DNA of 64,000 nucleotides from Reticulitermes speratus (taxonomy: Eukaryota > Arthropoda > Insecta > Blattodea > Rhinotermitidae). Under the pieces are notes generated by a model. It saw only the letters and a program-made list of their open reading frames with translations. It had not been told where the DNA came from and made no database searches. Positions 33,498-43,221 of the stretch are shown piece after piece (the stretch's first letter is position 1; each line of letters opens with the position of its first letter). The position numbers and the translations under genes are program-made. The stretch spans positions 5,676,215 to 5,740,214 of the forward strand of contig JAJKFL010000006.1 in assembly GCA_021186555.1 (NCBI GenBank), in the 5' to 3' direction.

Positions 33498-34212
33498 CTG
33501 ATATCTGCGTTCTTCTGGGATATTCCGCAGCGTAGAGTGTTAAATTCTGTACCGACGTTTCGGGACAACCTCTCGGTCCCATCTTCAAAGGCCAAGAACT
33601 CCAAGAAGAAATTGCACTTCTTGACCTTTGTAGATTGGATCGATAGGTTGTCCCGAAACGTCGCTACAGAATTACCACTATACGCTGCGGAATATCAAGA
33701 AATATCTCTTGGATTTCTGATCTTGAGTGGGACCGATAGTTCCCGAAACGTCGTACAGAACTACTACTCTACGCTCGAATATCAGAGAATTGTTTTTGAT
33801 TCTTGATCTTGAGGATGGGACCGATAGGTTGTCCCGAAACGTCGCTACAGAACTACCACTCTACGCTGCGGAATATCCAAGAAGAAATTATTCTTCTTGG
33901 ATTTCTTGATCTTTGGATGGACGATGGTGTCCGAAACGTCGTCGATCACTTACGTGCGAATCCAAGAGAATTATTCTTCTGGATTTCTTGATCTTTGAAG
34001 ATGGACGATAGTTGTCGAAACGTCGCTCAGAACTACCACTCTACGCTGCGGAATATCCAAGAAGAAATTATTCTTCTTGGATTTCTTGATCTTTGAAGAT
34101 GGGACCGATAGGTTGTCCCGAAACGTCGCTACAGAACTACCACTCTGCGCTGTGTAATATCCCAGAAGAGCGCAGAACTCATCTACATCGCGGCGGAAGT
34201 CTGAAATCAACA
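33498..34212. repeat. family H element: inverted arms around a hammerhead-like tandem array
   Basis: The left arm (TGCGTTCTTCTGGGATATTC, CCGACGTTTCGGGACAACC, GGTCCCATCTTCAAAGG) is inverted relative to about six units of roughly 80-105 bp, each with GAAGATGGGACCGATAGG, TTGTCCCGAAACGTCG, CTACAGAACTACCACTCTAC and a CAAGAAGAAATTATTCTTCT hairpin. The right arm ends AATATCCCAGAAGAGCGCAG and CATCGCGGCGGAAGTCTGAA. Units keep a GGGAC/GTCCC stem and GAAAC-GUC, but CUGANGA has become UUGAAGA, so the ribozyme is probably dead. Confidence 0.75.
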
Positions 34213-34264
34213 AATAACTCTTAACGCGTAACTGAGTATTTAGGGAGAGACGAACAATGGAGAT

Positions 34265-34445
34265 ACGAAGTTGCGGTCTGCTGGGATGTGCCTCCGTGTA
34301 GTCTGGTAAACACGTAGCAAAGTAACGAAGGAACCTGCTGCTCCATCTTCAGGGTAGTACATGCAGCCCTTACACCCTGAAGATGGAGCTGGCAAGCACC
34401 CCCAAAGCGAGTGCATATATCACCAGACTACACGGTGTCACATCA
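34265..34445. repeat. inverted-repeat element
   Basis: CCGTGTAGTCTGGT and CTCCATCTTCAGGGT in the left half are mirrored by ACCCTGAAGATGGAG and ACCAGACTACACGG in the right half. It contains CCTGAAGATGG words but no GAAA partner, so I call only the inverted repeat. Confidence 0.7.
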
Positions 34446-34574
34446 CAGAAAACCAGAACTTTATATATATCGCCTTGAGAACCTTAAATCACAGATTATG
34501 GTAAGCGTGCACGTTCCGTAGTTGAAACGTAGCGGGTTCATATCTTGGCCGCCTTTTCTTACTCTATACAGGAT

Positions 34575-34865
34575 ATTGTAGTTGTTCTTGTTATTGGGTC
34601 ACGGGCTGCACAACCCAGGAGCAGTGCTTCGATTCCCGACAGAGGCAAAATATTTGTCTCCTCCAAAACGTCAACACCGGCTCTGGGGTCCCCCCAGACT
34701 CCTATTAAACTAGTATCGGGGACTTTTCCCGTGATGTCAAAACGGCCGACGCCTGAAACTGGCCATTCATCTCCATCTCGTGACGAGGTTAAGAATGGAT
34801 GGATCCAAACCTCTATTTCGCCATCGGCTTTTGTGGCGTGCACAGGGACAAATTTACAAATGTAT
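34575..34865 (+). mobile_element. SINE family C, diverged
   Basis: GGGTCACGGGCTGCACAACC, TTCGATTCCCGACAGAGGC, AAAACGTCAACACCGGCTCT, TATCGGGGACTTTTCCCGTG and TTGTGGCGTGCACAGGGAC occur in family order. Old copy; the open frames on both strands are incidental. Confidence 0.62.
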
Positions 34866-34900
34866 AGGCCTAATTAATTGTACACTACATTTCTTAGACA

Positions 34901-35265
34901 ATGGTGTCACTTGCGAGGTATCACCGGTGTGTATTTAGACTTTTTCCATCGTCAGTAATTACATAAACACGACGTTTCGAAAGCACACTGATTTCGACTT
35001 CAGGTGCAGTAAAATCTTGAGAAAAATTAACGTTCTAAAGGAAATAGAAACCTACCAAATCATACGCGAGAGACAAAACAATCCAAATCTCTGTTTTATC
35101 TCTCACATATGAATTGGTTGGTTTTTAGTTTCTTCCGATTGTTGGTTTCGCAAGATTTTAGTGCACCTGAAGTCGAAAGCAGTCTGCTTTCGAAACGTCG
35201 TGTTTGTGCAATAAGTGACGATGGACAAATTCCAGATACATATCGGTGATATATCGCATGTAGGC
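34901..35265. repeat. inverted-repeat element with hammerhead-like words
   Basis: Left half: TTTTTCCATCGTCAGTAATT, CACGACGTTTCGAAAGC, GACTTCAGGTGCA, then CAGTAAAATCTTGAG. Right half: CAAGATTTTAGTGCACCTG, AAGTCGAAAGC, CTTTCGAAACGTCGTG, AAGTGACGATGGACAAA. In hammerhead sense the core is CUGAAGU, then a GAAAGCA/UGCUUUC stem, then GAAACGUC; A9 has changed to U. A relic of the same class. Confidence 0.65.
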
Positions 35266-36344
35266 CTGCTGATATATTTGTGTGCTACAGACTGTACTTA
35301 GGTGGTAATTTTGATGTTCAATCTCCTTGATCTCTATTACACCTTTCCGTAATGAGGTTGTCAGCCTTCTGTGTATCAAACATTTCCTCTTCTTAATGTA
35401 CTATGGAACATGTCAGGTTAGCTAGCTCCTTAATTCGATGAACAGGCGAATTAATTTGCTTTAATTTGTAGTTCCTTGAGGTATTCACCGTGTAAAGCGT
35501 AATGGTTGGTAAGCACATGCGCCAATTGCTCTGACAAGAAAAATCTTCGTATCTTGCTCACTGTAAGCGTGTTCACATGTGCGAAAAGATTCTAGGAATA
35601 AAATACATTGTTTCCCCAAACAGCACCTGAAGATGGAGGTAGGACTTGCTTCGAAACCAGGGTGTTTGTGAACCGGAATACATTTAGACGCAGCTCAACA
35701 GAGTTTAACGCTAATTTTTGTCTTTCATTCTCGTTTCAGATTGTCTGAAATGAACATGATTTACGCTTTTAAACTTCGTTTTACGGAGAGTCTTTATGAA
35801 GATCCCGAAAATTCGGAGGGATTGAAATTGAATGGAACACACAAAGTTTCGCATTTTACGAAAGTATAATTAATATTTTTGTGTCTGCAGGTGTTTTTGG
35901 CTTTTCTGCATTCTGTCCCTCCCACAAAATGGGTTTCAGCTTGATTTGTTTGTTAAATTATTTTGGAACATTACTGAATTTTTTGCGTCTCTTCACTCAT
36001 CTCTTATTAACACCACCAAGTAGGGCCCCCTTTTCAGAACATAGAAGCCAATGAAGCACACGTCTTTTGTACAACTTGCGGTTTGATTAATATTTTTCAG
36101 GAAAGCCCGCCTCTGGACAATGTGGTTCATACTATATTTCTGTCCGATTCATTTTAATATTATCCTGAACATTTATACGTAGGTCATCCCTGAGTTTTCC
36201 ACTCTTTAGTTGTCTAACATCATTTGTGTTTTACTGAACGTTGCGCCCTTGTCTGATGATTCGCGCTCGCGATTTCAAATCTCGACCATTTTACCGGCTG
36301 TCATGACGGAAGTTTTTCTTGGCTTTTCTCAGTCAGTCCAAGCT
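35266..36344. other. no recognised gene; one hammerhead-like word
   Basis: CTGAAGATGGAGG at 35627-35639 followed by CTTCGAAACC has a weak GGAG/CUUC stem II but no GUH triplet. The rest is AT-rich without recognised features. Confidence 0.4.
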
Positions 36345-36565
36345 AATTCCTGGACTAACTAACTATACTCCACGGTAGCACAGTCCTTCTTGAGAAGCTA
36401 GCTGGTCGTCAGCTAGTCAAGAAATTCCCCGCGTTTTATGGAACCCGAACGTTCATTACCGCACTCACAAAAACCCGCCACTTGTCCCTATCCTGAGCCA
36501 GTGGACAGCGCTTCAAATTAGGCCATCCTGTCCCCTTTCACGTCCTTAACCAATTTTATTCGTCA
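36345..36565 (-). mobile_element. decayed LINE RT tail (KRPLGRPR family)
   Basis: The minus strand contains GATAGGGACAAGTGGCGGG, TTGTGAGTGCGGTAATGAAC, CTTGACTAGCTGACGACC and AGAAGGACTGTGCTACCGTG, the nucleotide order of the tail ending in LKKDCA. Frame is broken. Confidence 0.75.
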
Positions 36566-36589
36566 CTAACCACGCTACTTTGCGTGATC

Positions 36590-36780
36590 TCCGGCTTCCG
36601 CCGCGATGTAGATGAGATCTGGGACATTACGTAGCTTTGAGTGGTAATTCTGTACCGAAGTTTCGGGACAAACTATCGGTCTCATCTTCAAGGGTCAAGA
36701 AGTCCAAGTCTTGACCCTAGAAGATGGGACTCGCCCAAAGCTGCGTAATATCCCAGAAGAGCTCAGATCTCAACCGCACT
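36590..36780. repeat. family H inverted-repeat element
   Basis: GCTTCCGCCGCGATGTAGAT, GAGATCTGGGACATTACG, TACCGAAGTTTCGGGACAAA and GGTCTCATCTTCAAGGGTCA on the left; TTGACCCTAGAAGATGGGAC and TGCGTAATATCCCAGAAGAG on the right. No tandem expansion, unlike the 33.5-kb copy. Hammerhead core degenerate. Confidence 0.72.
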
Positions 36781-37044
36781 ACTTTTGACTGTCAGTGAGA
36801 TCCGGCTTTTTTGACTGCTTCGTGGATAAAGCATGTGTGAACTGACGCACGCTAAATTAACCTCCAGTGGTTTGTTGTTTTGTTGTTGTTTTTGTTGTTG
36901 CTGCTGCTGTCGTAATGCCGCCCACATTCTGCTTGACCTCTGAGTCACAGACAGGGCGCAGCCTGACCCCATGATCACATAGGGTGAAGAGTGGCTCAAG
37001 TGAGATACTCGTCTGGCACGGTTAAAATAAAGACAAAGTCAGCC

Positions 37045-37136
37045 GTGATTTCAGGCTTCCGCCGCGATGTTGATGATATCTGCGCTCTTCTGGGGTATTA
37101 CTCAGCTTCTTCAAGGGCTTCTTCAACCTGCTACCT
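37045..37136 (+). repeat. family H single arm
   Basis: TTTCAGGCTTCCGCCGCGATG and ATATCTGCGCTCTTCTGGGG match the outer arm of the other family H copies. It stops where the 14-bp duplication of the next insertion begins. Confidence 0.6.
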
Positions 37137-37150
37137 TAGTAACCAAAACA

Positions 37151-37486
37151 ATTTGTTAACAAAATATAACTGCCTCTTTCATTTGTATATATTCCAATTA
37201 TGGACTTAAGCAATTTAAACCACGAGAACGCATACAAAGTTTATTATTAATTATAGGTAATAATAAACATTTTTATATATTACAAGTTTATGTATTTCCA
37301 TAATTTTGTAGCTACAATTCTAATTTTAACTGCAAAAGTGTGAGGGAAGCCTCCACCTCAACATCTATATTCCTTTGTGATTTTGTAATACTTCTACCTG
37401 ATGATGGCCAGCGTCCCGCGGCCGAAACATGTCGTAGAATAATAAAAAGTAGCACAAAGATATTGTTTGTTCTGTATAGAGTGCAA
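37151..37486 (+). mobile_element. 336-bp Penelope-like 3'-end insertion carrying a hammerhead
   Basis: Flanked by a perfect 14-bp direct repeat TAGTAACCAAAACA (37137-37150 and 37487-37500). The AT-rich body carries a complete hammerhead at 37391-37440, and about 50 bases follow the cleavage site. This fits a 5'-truncated copy of an element whose 3' end carries the ribozyme, as known for Penelope-like retroelements. No reverse transcriptase or GIY-YIG frame is present, so family assignment is inferred. Confidence 0.75.
37391..37440 (+). ncRNA. hammerhead ribozyme, type I, complete
   Basis: CTGATGA at 37398-37404; stem II TGGCC/GGCC with an inner GCG/CGC; GAAA at 37424-37427; stem III ACATGT with a minimal loop; cleavage triplet GTC ending at 37433. 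Stem I is six perfect pairs, TTCTAC immediately before CTGATGA and GTAGAA immediately after the cleavage site. All invariant core residues are present, making this the best ribozyme candidate in the window. Confidence 0.88.
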
Positions 37487-37500
37487 TAGTAACCAAAACA

Positions 37501-38146
37501 TGCTTGTTTTATCTTCTTAGTTAAATACGTACCTGAGGCGACTACGCGACGGCTTCGATGGATTTTTTTTCCCGGTTGATTTCAAGTGCGTTTTGTATTG
37601 GATGAAGTGGCACTGAAGCAAGTGTGTCTCTTAATTTGTTCGGTTTTTTCCCCTGCCAATCATCATTTAACCATTATTACATTATCACACCCTTAGGGTT
37701 TTAGGTGGGGTAGGGGAGCAGTGATTAAAATTTCTGCCCCGGAAATTATCAAGGCAGAAAGTTTAAGTAAATTTTTGTTTTGAGTTACGGTCATGCACGT
37801 GGTTAAACTTGTTCTGCATCTCTGACTATTTTTTTGGCGTAAGAATTGTTTTGTCAGATGCCGTCTTATTATTTGACAGCAACAATAAAATCTGAATTTT
37901 AAAATTTGGAATAGTTTTTTTGTTGGTGATGTAAGTTACAACTCTGGCTGTGACGTAATTGTTAAAATGAAAGTATCAGGATAACGAAAGGTATATTTCA
38001 TACCAATGTGCCAAACAACTGAAAGTGAATAAGTAGCTTCGCCAATACGTGAATTGAAGTGATAACAAAGTGTGTAGTGATGTAATTCAAAAAGTACTCG
38101 TTGAAAGTAAACTGCAGGGACTGCTGTGTGCTTTCGATTCTGCGTA
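37501..38146. other. no recognised gene; SINE D relic
   Basis: 37590-37670 holds a diverged middle of SINE family D (TTGGATGAAGTGGCACTG, GTTCGGTTTTTTCCCCTG). The remainder shows nothing recognisable. Confidence 0.45.
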
Positions 38147-38544
38147 CATTAGTACCTCGCTTTACGGCGCTTCGCTTTACGGCGCTTCGCTTTACGGCGC
38201 TTCGCTTTACGGCGCTTCGCTTTACGGCGCTTCGCTTTGCGGCGCTTCGCTTTGCGGCGCTTCGCTTTGCGGCGCTTTTCAATTATATTAATTTTTATTA
38301 TTTTCGGCGCTGCTCTTACGACGGTGACGCGCACATCAGCTGAGTTTTTATTTATTACTTTTAATTTCACATGGTTTTTTTCGGCCTAGCTCTATTGCGC
38401 ACTTAATATGTGATAGTGTAAACATGTTTTAAGGCTTTTATATGCATTAGCAAGTGAAAAAAAGCATGTGATTCGCTTTACGGCGATATTCGCTTTACAG
38501 CGGTGGTCTCGAACCTAACCCGCCGTATTAGCGAGGTATGCCTG
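38147..38544. mobile_element. Tigger-like MITE with an internal 15-bp array
   Basis: Left end CATTAGTACCTCGCTTTACG, right end inverted CAGGCATACCTCGC, flanked by TA (38145-38146, 38545-38546). TACCTCGC termini fit pogo/Tigger. The subterminal word TTTACGGCGCTTCGC is repeated about eight times at 38160-38277, first in a TTTACGG form and then in a TTTGCGG form. The frames reading RSAAK-type repeats come only from this array. Confidence 0.8.
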
Positions 38545-38827
38545 TAGTTATGAATTGTTTCTCGTGAAAAGAAACTGGCTCACGTGCAATGAGATAGCGC
38601 CTGGAATTCTTTTTATGTGAAAGAAACTAGTGGAATGAAAGCTTATGCAGAATTCAACGCCTCTAAACTAGCAGTTTTGTTGTGGTTTAAAAGCAGTTTT
38701 TCCCGTCTTGCTTCATGCTTTGCAACAGCGCGGTGTCACCTCGTCTTGTTTCATTACCCCTCACACAGAAGCAAAAGAACTAAAGTACGCCGAATTCCTA
38801 TGTAATAATTTTCCTAGAGCATAAGCA

Positions 38828-39097
38828 CTACAAGCAGGAAGGTTGCGGGTTCGATTCCCGATGGTGTCATTGGAATTTTTCATTGACATAATCCTTCCGG
38901 TCGCACTATGGCCCTGGTGTCGACTCAGCCTCTAACAGAAATGAGTACCAGGAATATATATTGGGGGCTAAAGGCGGCCGGTGCGTAGGGCTGACAACCT
39001 TACCACCTTCATGTTCCGATTGTCTAGAAATCTGGGAGCCTCAAACTCCTGGAAACCTAATGGCCTGTACAGGCCTGTAATGGGATTGCTTTGCCTT
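38828..39097 (+). mobile_element. SINE family E
   Basis: B box GCGGGTTCGATTCCCG, CATTGGAATTTTTCATTGAC, GGTCGCACTATGGCCCTGG, GGCGGCCGGTGCGTAGGGC and GACAACCTTACCACCTTCAT, ending AGGCCTGTAATGGGATTGC. Flanked by TAGAGCATAAGCA (38815-38827) and TAGGGCATAAGCA (39098-39110), 13 bp with one mismatch. Confidence 0.9.
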
Positions 39098-39386
39098 TAG
39101 GGCATAAGCAATAGGCTGTGATGACGTGTGGGGTTATAAGGCAATGCTGTGCTGATTCAAGGACTCTACACTCTGTGAGGTAAGTTGATCTAAAATGAAG
39201 AGTGAATGATTTTACTTAAAAGTTGCTCTGGAGATTAATCAACAGACCCTGAAGGCGTATAGGGAGCATGGATTAATGCTCCACCCACCTTGATTTATAC
39301 TGAAGAATGAATTTGTACTCAATGAATTTTCCTTGTTTCTGCGCCATATGACGTGAAGACGTGGAAGAAAATTTACGTGATTGATA

Positions 39387-39776
39387 ATTAGTTAGTTATG
39401 TCAGTCCCCGTGTCGCTCCAATCGCGGAGCATTGGGGGGCCTCCTTTCGGAGGTTTCTATGGTCATGTGCGTTTGATGTAGTGAGTGACCAGCTCACTGA
39501 CCGCACAGGTTTTACTCAATCCTGACGTGACTGCCAGAGCCATCAGGAGACTTTGGGTGAGAAATGGCCGCTGAATTTTGCCGACGGGCATTACTAGTTC
39601 TATTCATGCCCGTAAGGTTCTTTTACATGCCGTAAATCTACGACATGGGACCGACGGCTTTACTTCCCCTCCGGATTTTTATCACCCTTAAAAATCCATC
39701 GCCCTCGGTCGGGATCGAACCCGCGAACCTTGGGCCCAGTGGCGAGCACGCTAACCACTAGTCCACCGAGGGCGAC
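39387..39776 (-). mobile_element. SINE family B, full length
   Basis: The head on the minus strand (GGACTAGTGGTTAGCGTGCT, GGTTCGCGGGTTCGATCCCG) is tRNA-like. The body includes CATGTCGTAGATTTACGGC and GGCCATTTCTCACCC, and the tail ends near GCGACACGGGGACTGACATA. A perfect 12-bp duplication ACGTGATTGATA flanks it (39375-39386 and 39777-39788). Confidence 0.94.
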
Positions 39777-39986
39777 ACGTGATTGATAGCGTTTATAATA
39801 AATGGCGTGAAGTCGGGTATAGTTAATAAGTAAATCCTCTTATAGCTCCAATTATATCTATGTTGAAAGAATGCTGTTTTCATTCGCAGCTACTAACGAG
39901 TAGTGTGGAGTTAGATGAGCTGTTGTACAACGCAAAGACCTGGACCATGTGACCATGTGGCTTGTATTTGGAGTAGCAAAAATATG

Positions 39987-40175
39987 CAGTCGAACTCGGT
40001 TATAACGTCATGAAATGGACTGAATATTTTGTGTGTCGTTATAAACGAGTGTTGTTATAACCGAGGAGTATAATGTTATGGTTGACAGCGAGGAATTAGT
40101 CGGTACCACAGAATATCTGACGTTATAGACGAGGTGGCGTACAAACCGATGTCGTTATAACCGGGTTCGTCTGTA
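39987..40175. mobile_element. pogo-like MITE (GGTTATAACG family), single-unit
   Basis: CAGTCGAACTCGGTTATAACG at the left and CGTTATAACCGGGTTCGTCTG at the right, with TGAAATGGACTGAATATTTT and GGTACCACAGAATATCTGAC inside. Same element as at 31.67 kb and the unexpanded form of the one at 13.56 kb. Confidence 0.85.
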
Positions 40176-40224
40176 TTTTCTTTTTGTGTAGTAGGTAAAG
40201 GGAAAAGCTAAATTTGTCCTTATA

Positions 40225-40505
40225 CTTAATTAAGAACCAGACCCTGAAGGCATATGGGGGAGATGAGGTATAGCTCCACGTGTGTTTAACCTCAACACTA
40301 GATGGAAATGATTGGTCAGTTTCAACCCCCTGCAACTTTACCCACAAGGGAAATGCCTAAGGTATTTACCGGATAAAATGTCGGGCGGGTCCCAGGACCG
40401 GTCTTTTCCTTTAGAGAAGAGAATTATCTTTGTCAATACCGCGACTCGAACCCCGATTCCTCTGTTATTGAACTCAAAACTGTGTCGACTGAGCTACCCC
40501 GGCTC
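40225..40505 (-). mobile_element. SINE family C, diverged
   Basis: Minus strand: GGAGCCGGGGTAGCTCAGTC (A box), a TTCGAGTCGCGG B-box-like segment, AGACCGGTCCTGGGACCCGC, GGTAAAGTTGCAGGGGG, TGGAGCTATACCTC, ATATGCCTTCAGGGTC. Clear tRNA-derived head, eroded body. Confidence 0.7.
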
Positions 40506-40577
40506 CTTTTCGTGTCCTAGCCCTATAAATTCGTATTTAAAAACCTGTAAGTTAAGGACATTTACGTGAGCATTGGA

Positions 40578-40838
40578 TTTTTTTTTCAGTGGCTCGACAG
40601 CCCCTTGGGGGCCTAGGCCTCCTCATTATCGAGGCTTCACGATCACACTTTAGACACACCACACTCGGTAGGACTTCTCTGGACGAGTGATCAGCCCGAC
40701 GCAGACACCTCTACCTGACAACAGACAACACTCACAAGAGACAGACATCCATGCCCCCGGTGGGATTCGAACCCACGATCCTAGCAAGCGAGCGGCCGAA
40801 GACCCACGCCGTAGACCGCACGGCCACTGGGATCGGCT
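40578..40838 (-). mobile_element. SINE family A, full length
   Basis: Minus strand: CGATCCCAGTGGCCGTGCGG, B box GTGGGTTCGAATCCCACC, GTGAGTGTTGTCTGTTGTC, GATAATGAGGAGGCCTAGGC and GGGGCTGTCGAGCCACTG plus an A run. Flanked by AGCATTGGA (40569-40577) and AGCATTGAA (40839-40847). Confidence 0.92.
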
Positions 40839-41281
40839 AGCATTGAATTACATAGCAGAATTCTAGAAAAATAAACAGCTGTACTTGTGGAAGCTTATTT
40901 TGAGCCACCTTATAGCGACTACGGTAAATGTGATCGTGAAGCCGTATTCACGATTCTGCTAGCAAGCTGCACGCTGCCGATCAGTGTTTCAGACACGCAA
41001 TGATCGTCAACAGCACGCTTTGGGATTTGTGTATTGTCGCAGTTACCTTGTGCTGTTGTCTGTCGGCAGTAGGCTGGTCAGTCAATATTGTAGCTTAGCT
41101 AAGCATTTAGTCGCTTGCAGATTATCGAGTGCGCATTTGTGTCAGGATTTACCTTCGTTGTAACGTGCCTGACGTTGCGGACATCTGCAGACGATCACAG
41201 AATTATTTGTTTTAATCAGCTTTATGGAGCATTGGCTTTCTCGAAAAGTCAGTAGACCCTCAATGGTCAAAGAAATTTTGA
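40839..41281. other. no recognised feature
   Basis: Unique-looking sequence; no RNA gene or repeat family found. Confidence 0.35.
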
Positions 41282-41372
41282 TTTCAAGCTTCCGCCGCGA
41301 TGTTGATGAAATCTGTAAATAATTACCACACGACGCCGTGTAATAACCCAGTAGAACACAGATTTCATCAAA
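41282..41372. repeat. family H short inverted repeat
   Basis: CAAGCTTCCGCCGCGATG and TTGATGAAATCTGT at the left are mirrored by ACAGATTTCATCA at the right, around AATAATTACCACACGACGCC. An internally deleted member of the family at 28.5 and 33.5 kb. Confidence 0.7.
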
Positions 41373-41745
41373 GAATTTTTTTTTTGTGGAACCCGAAATA
41401 TCGTTACGATTTTCGCAAGAACCTCACGGTTGGACCCCCTTTGGAGCCGTCCGAATCGAATTCATATTTTGAAAAGCCAATCCACATTTTCACATCTGCG
41501 CCTAGGTAATCATTGTTCTTATCCTGTCGATTGCCAATTTCTTAATCAGAGCCCTTCTTGAAAAGCTATTAGTGGCTCAGACAGGCAATAAACTTCTGGT
41601 CTTATGTGGAAGCTGAACATTTATTGCCTTTTTCAGAAAGAACTCGTCATTGGGCCATTTTTTTTAAACAGATGAATCCATTGTACACGGCCTCTTATCA
41701 TACGCCAATAATATCCTGATTAACATATTTCTTAAACCTGTTGTT

Positions 41746-42004
41746 TTTTTTTTCAATGGCTCGACAGCCCCTTGGGGGCCTAGGCCGCCTCATTATCGAG
41801 GCTTCACGATCACATTTTTAGACACACCACAGTCGGTAGGACTCCTCTGGACGAGTGACCAGCTCGTCGCAGAGATCTCTACCTGACAACACACAGCACT
41901 CACAACAGACAGACATCCATGCCCCCGGCGGGATTCGAACCTACAATCCCAGTAAGCTAGCGGCCGCAGACCCACGCCTTAGAAGCACGGCCACTGGGAT
42001 CGGC
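41746..42004 (-). mobile_element. SINE family A, full length
   Basis: Minus strand: GATCCCAGTGGCCGTGC, TAGGTTCGAATCCCGCC B box, TGAGTGCTGTGTGTTGTCAG, GAGCTGGTCACTCGTCC and GGGGCTGTCGAGCCATTG with an A run. Flanked by AAACCTGTTGTT (41734-41745) and AAACCTGGTGTT (42005-42016). Confidence 0.93.
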
Positions 42005-42016
42005 AAACCTGGTGTT

Positions 42017-42621
42017 AGCGAGCGCAAAGCCATATCCATTATACTCCAAAATCATGTGATCTTGACTCAATTAATAAATTTGATTTGAAGTACTTTCCTG
42101 TTTAATTTGCAACACTGTAGGTAACTCAAGCTACAGGGTGTAGATGGAAGCATGATTGATGAATTATTATTTGGAAGGGATTTAGTGGCCTGACTGAGGT
42201 TCTATCCCTGTATTTGCCTACAACGACTGAGAAAACACGCGAAATCTCTATTCCTCTGCATATAAAACACTTGGTGTATGTGAATGAGTTAATTACAAAG
42301 GTTCACTGTGGAGTAAGGTGCTGAGGCAGAAGAAACAGTAGAGCATCGAGCACATAACACAGCACAAATAGATGGCAGCACCCGGACAGATGTAATGACC
42401 CGATGAAGGATATCGCGGAATGGCGCGTCAGTGTTATGGCGATACGTGTGACAAAGGACACGTGGCCAGGATGTATGTGTATGTGTATAAACACGTAAAT
42501 GATGGTGCTATAATGGTATACAGAAAGCCGAAATATGATAATATTATAAATTATATAATTATTTTTACTTGTTCACGTATTGAATATGCGTTGATATAAA
42601 TGGAACTGAGTAAATGTAATA
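42017..42621. other. no recognised feature
   Basis: AT-rich, unique-looking sequence with no family recognised. Confidence 0.35.
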
Positions 42622-43219
42622 CAGGGCATGCACAAAAGAATGGTGCGGTTTCAAAAGTGAATAAAAAATTTACTTCTCACCTTACACGGGCACAACATAC
42701 ACCGTCAGCGGCGGCAACTGTCCAAGTTTCTTATTTGGTAATTACAATCCTTCAATGTGTGCACCCTGGGCCACACGACACACATCCACACGGTAATCAA
42801 ACTCATCCCAGACCCGGTGTAGCATGTCCGCTGTAATGGCCTGCAGTGCATGCTTTATCCGATCACGAATTTCATGGATGGACGTGGGCAATGGTGGTAC
42901 ATAAACGCTGTCTTTAACGAACCCCCAAAGAAAGAAATCGCACGGTGTAAGATCTGGCGAACGGGGTGGCCAAGGGAGAAGGTTCTTGTCTCCATTTGCA
43001 GCAGCACGTCCTATCCAGCGCTGTGGAAGAACACGATTGAGAAGCACTCGTACATTCCTGTGTCGTGTGACCCAGGGTGCACACATTGAAGGATTGTAAT
43101 TACCAAATGAGAAACTTGGACAGTTGCCGCCGCTGACGGTGTATGTTGTGCCCGTGTAATGTGAGACATAAATTTTTTATTCACTTTTGAAACCGCACCA
43201 TTCTTTTGTGTATGCCCTG
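42622..43219 (-). mobile_element. mariner-like element remnant with about 165-bp TIRs
   Basis: TA-flanked (42620-42621, 43220-43221). The terminus CAGGGCATGCACAAAAGAAT and GGTGCGGTTTCAAAAGTGAA runs inward as an inverted repeat through GTCAGCGGCGGCAACTGTCC and ATCCTTCAATGTGTGCACCC, about 165 bp each side. The minus frame 43086-42742 (114 aa) contains WPPRSPDLTPCDFFLWGFVKD, the third catalytic block of a DDE/D transposase. The two earlier acidic residues and the DNA-binding domain are lost, so it cannot move itself. The frame begins and ends inside the TIRs. Confidence 0.85.
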
Positions 43220-43221
43220 TA

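Noticed and set aside
35620-35665. Hammerhead (CTGAAGA...TCGAAAC)
   Set aside because: The stem III/cleavage position reads GGGTG, with G at the site where H is required.
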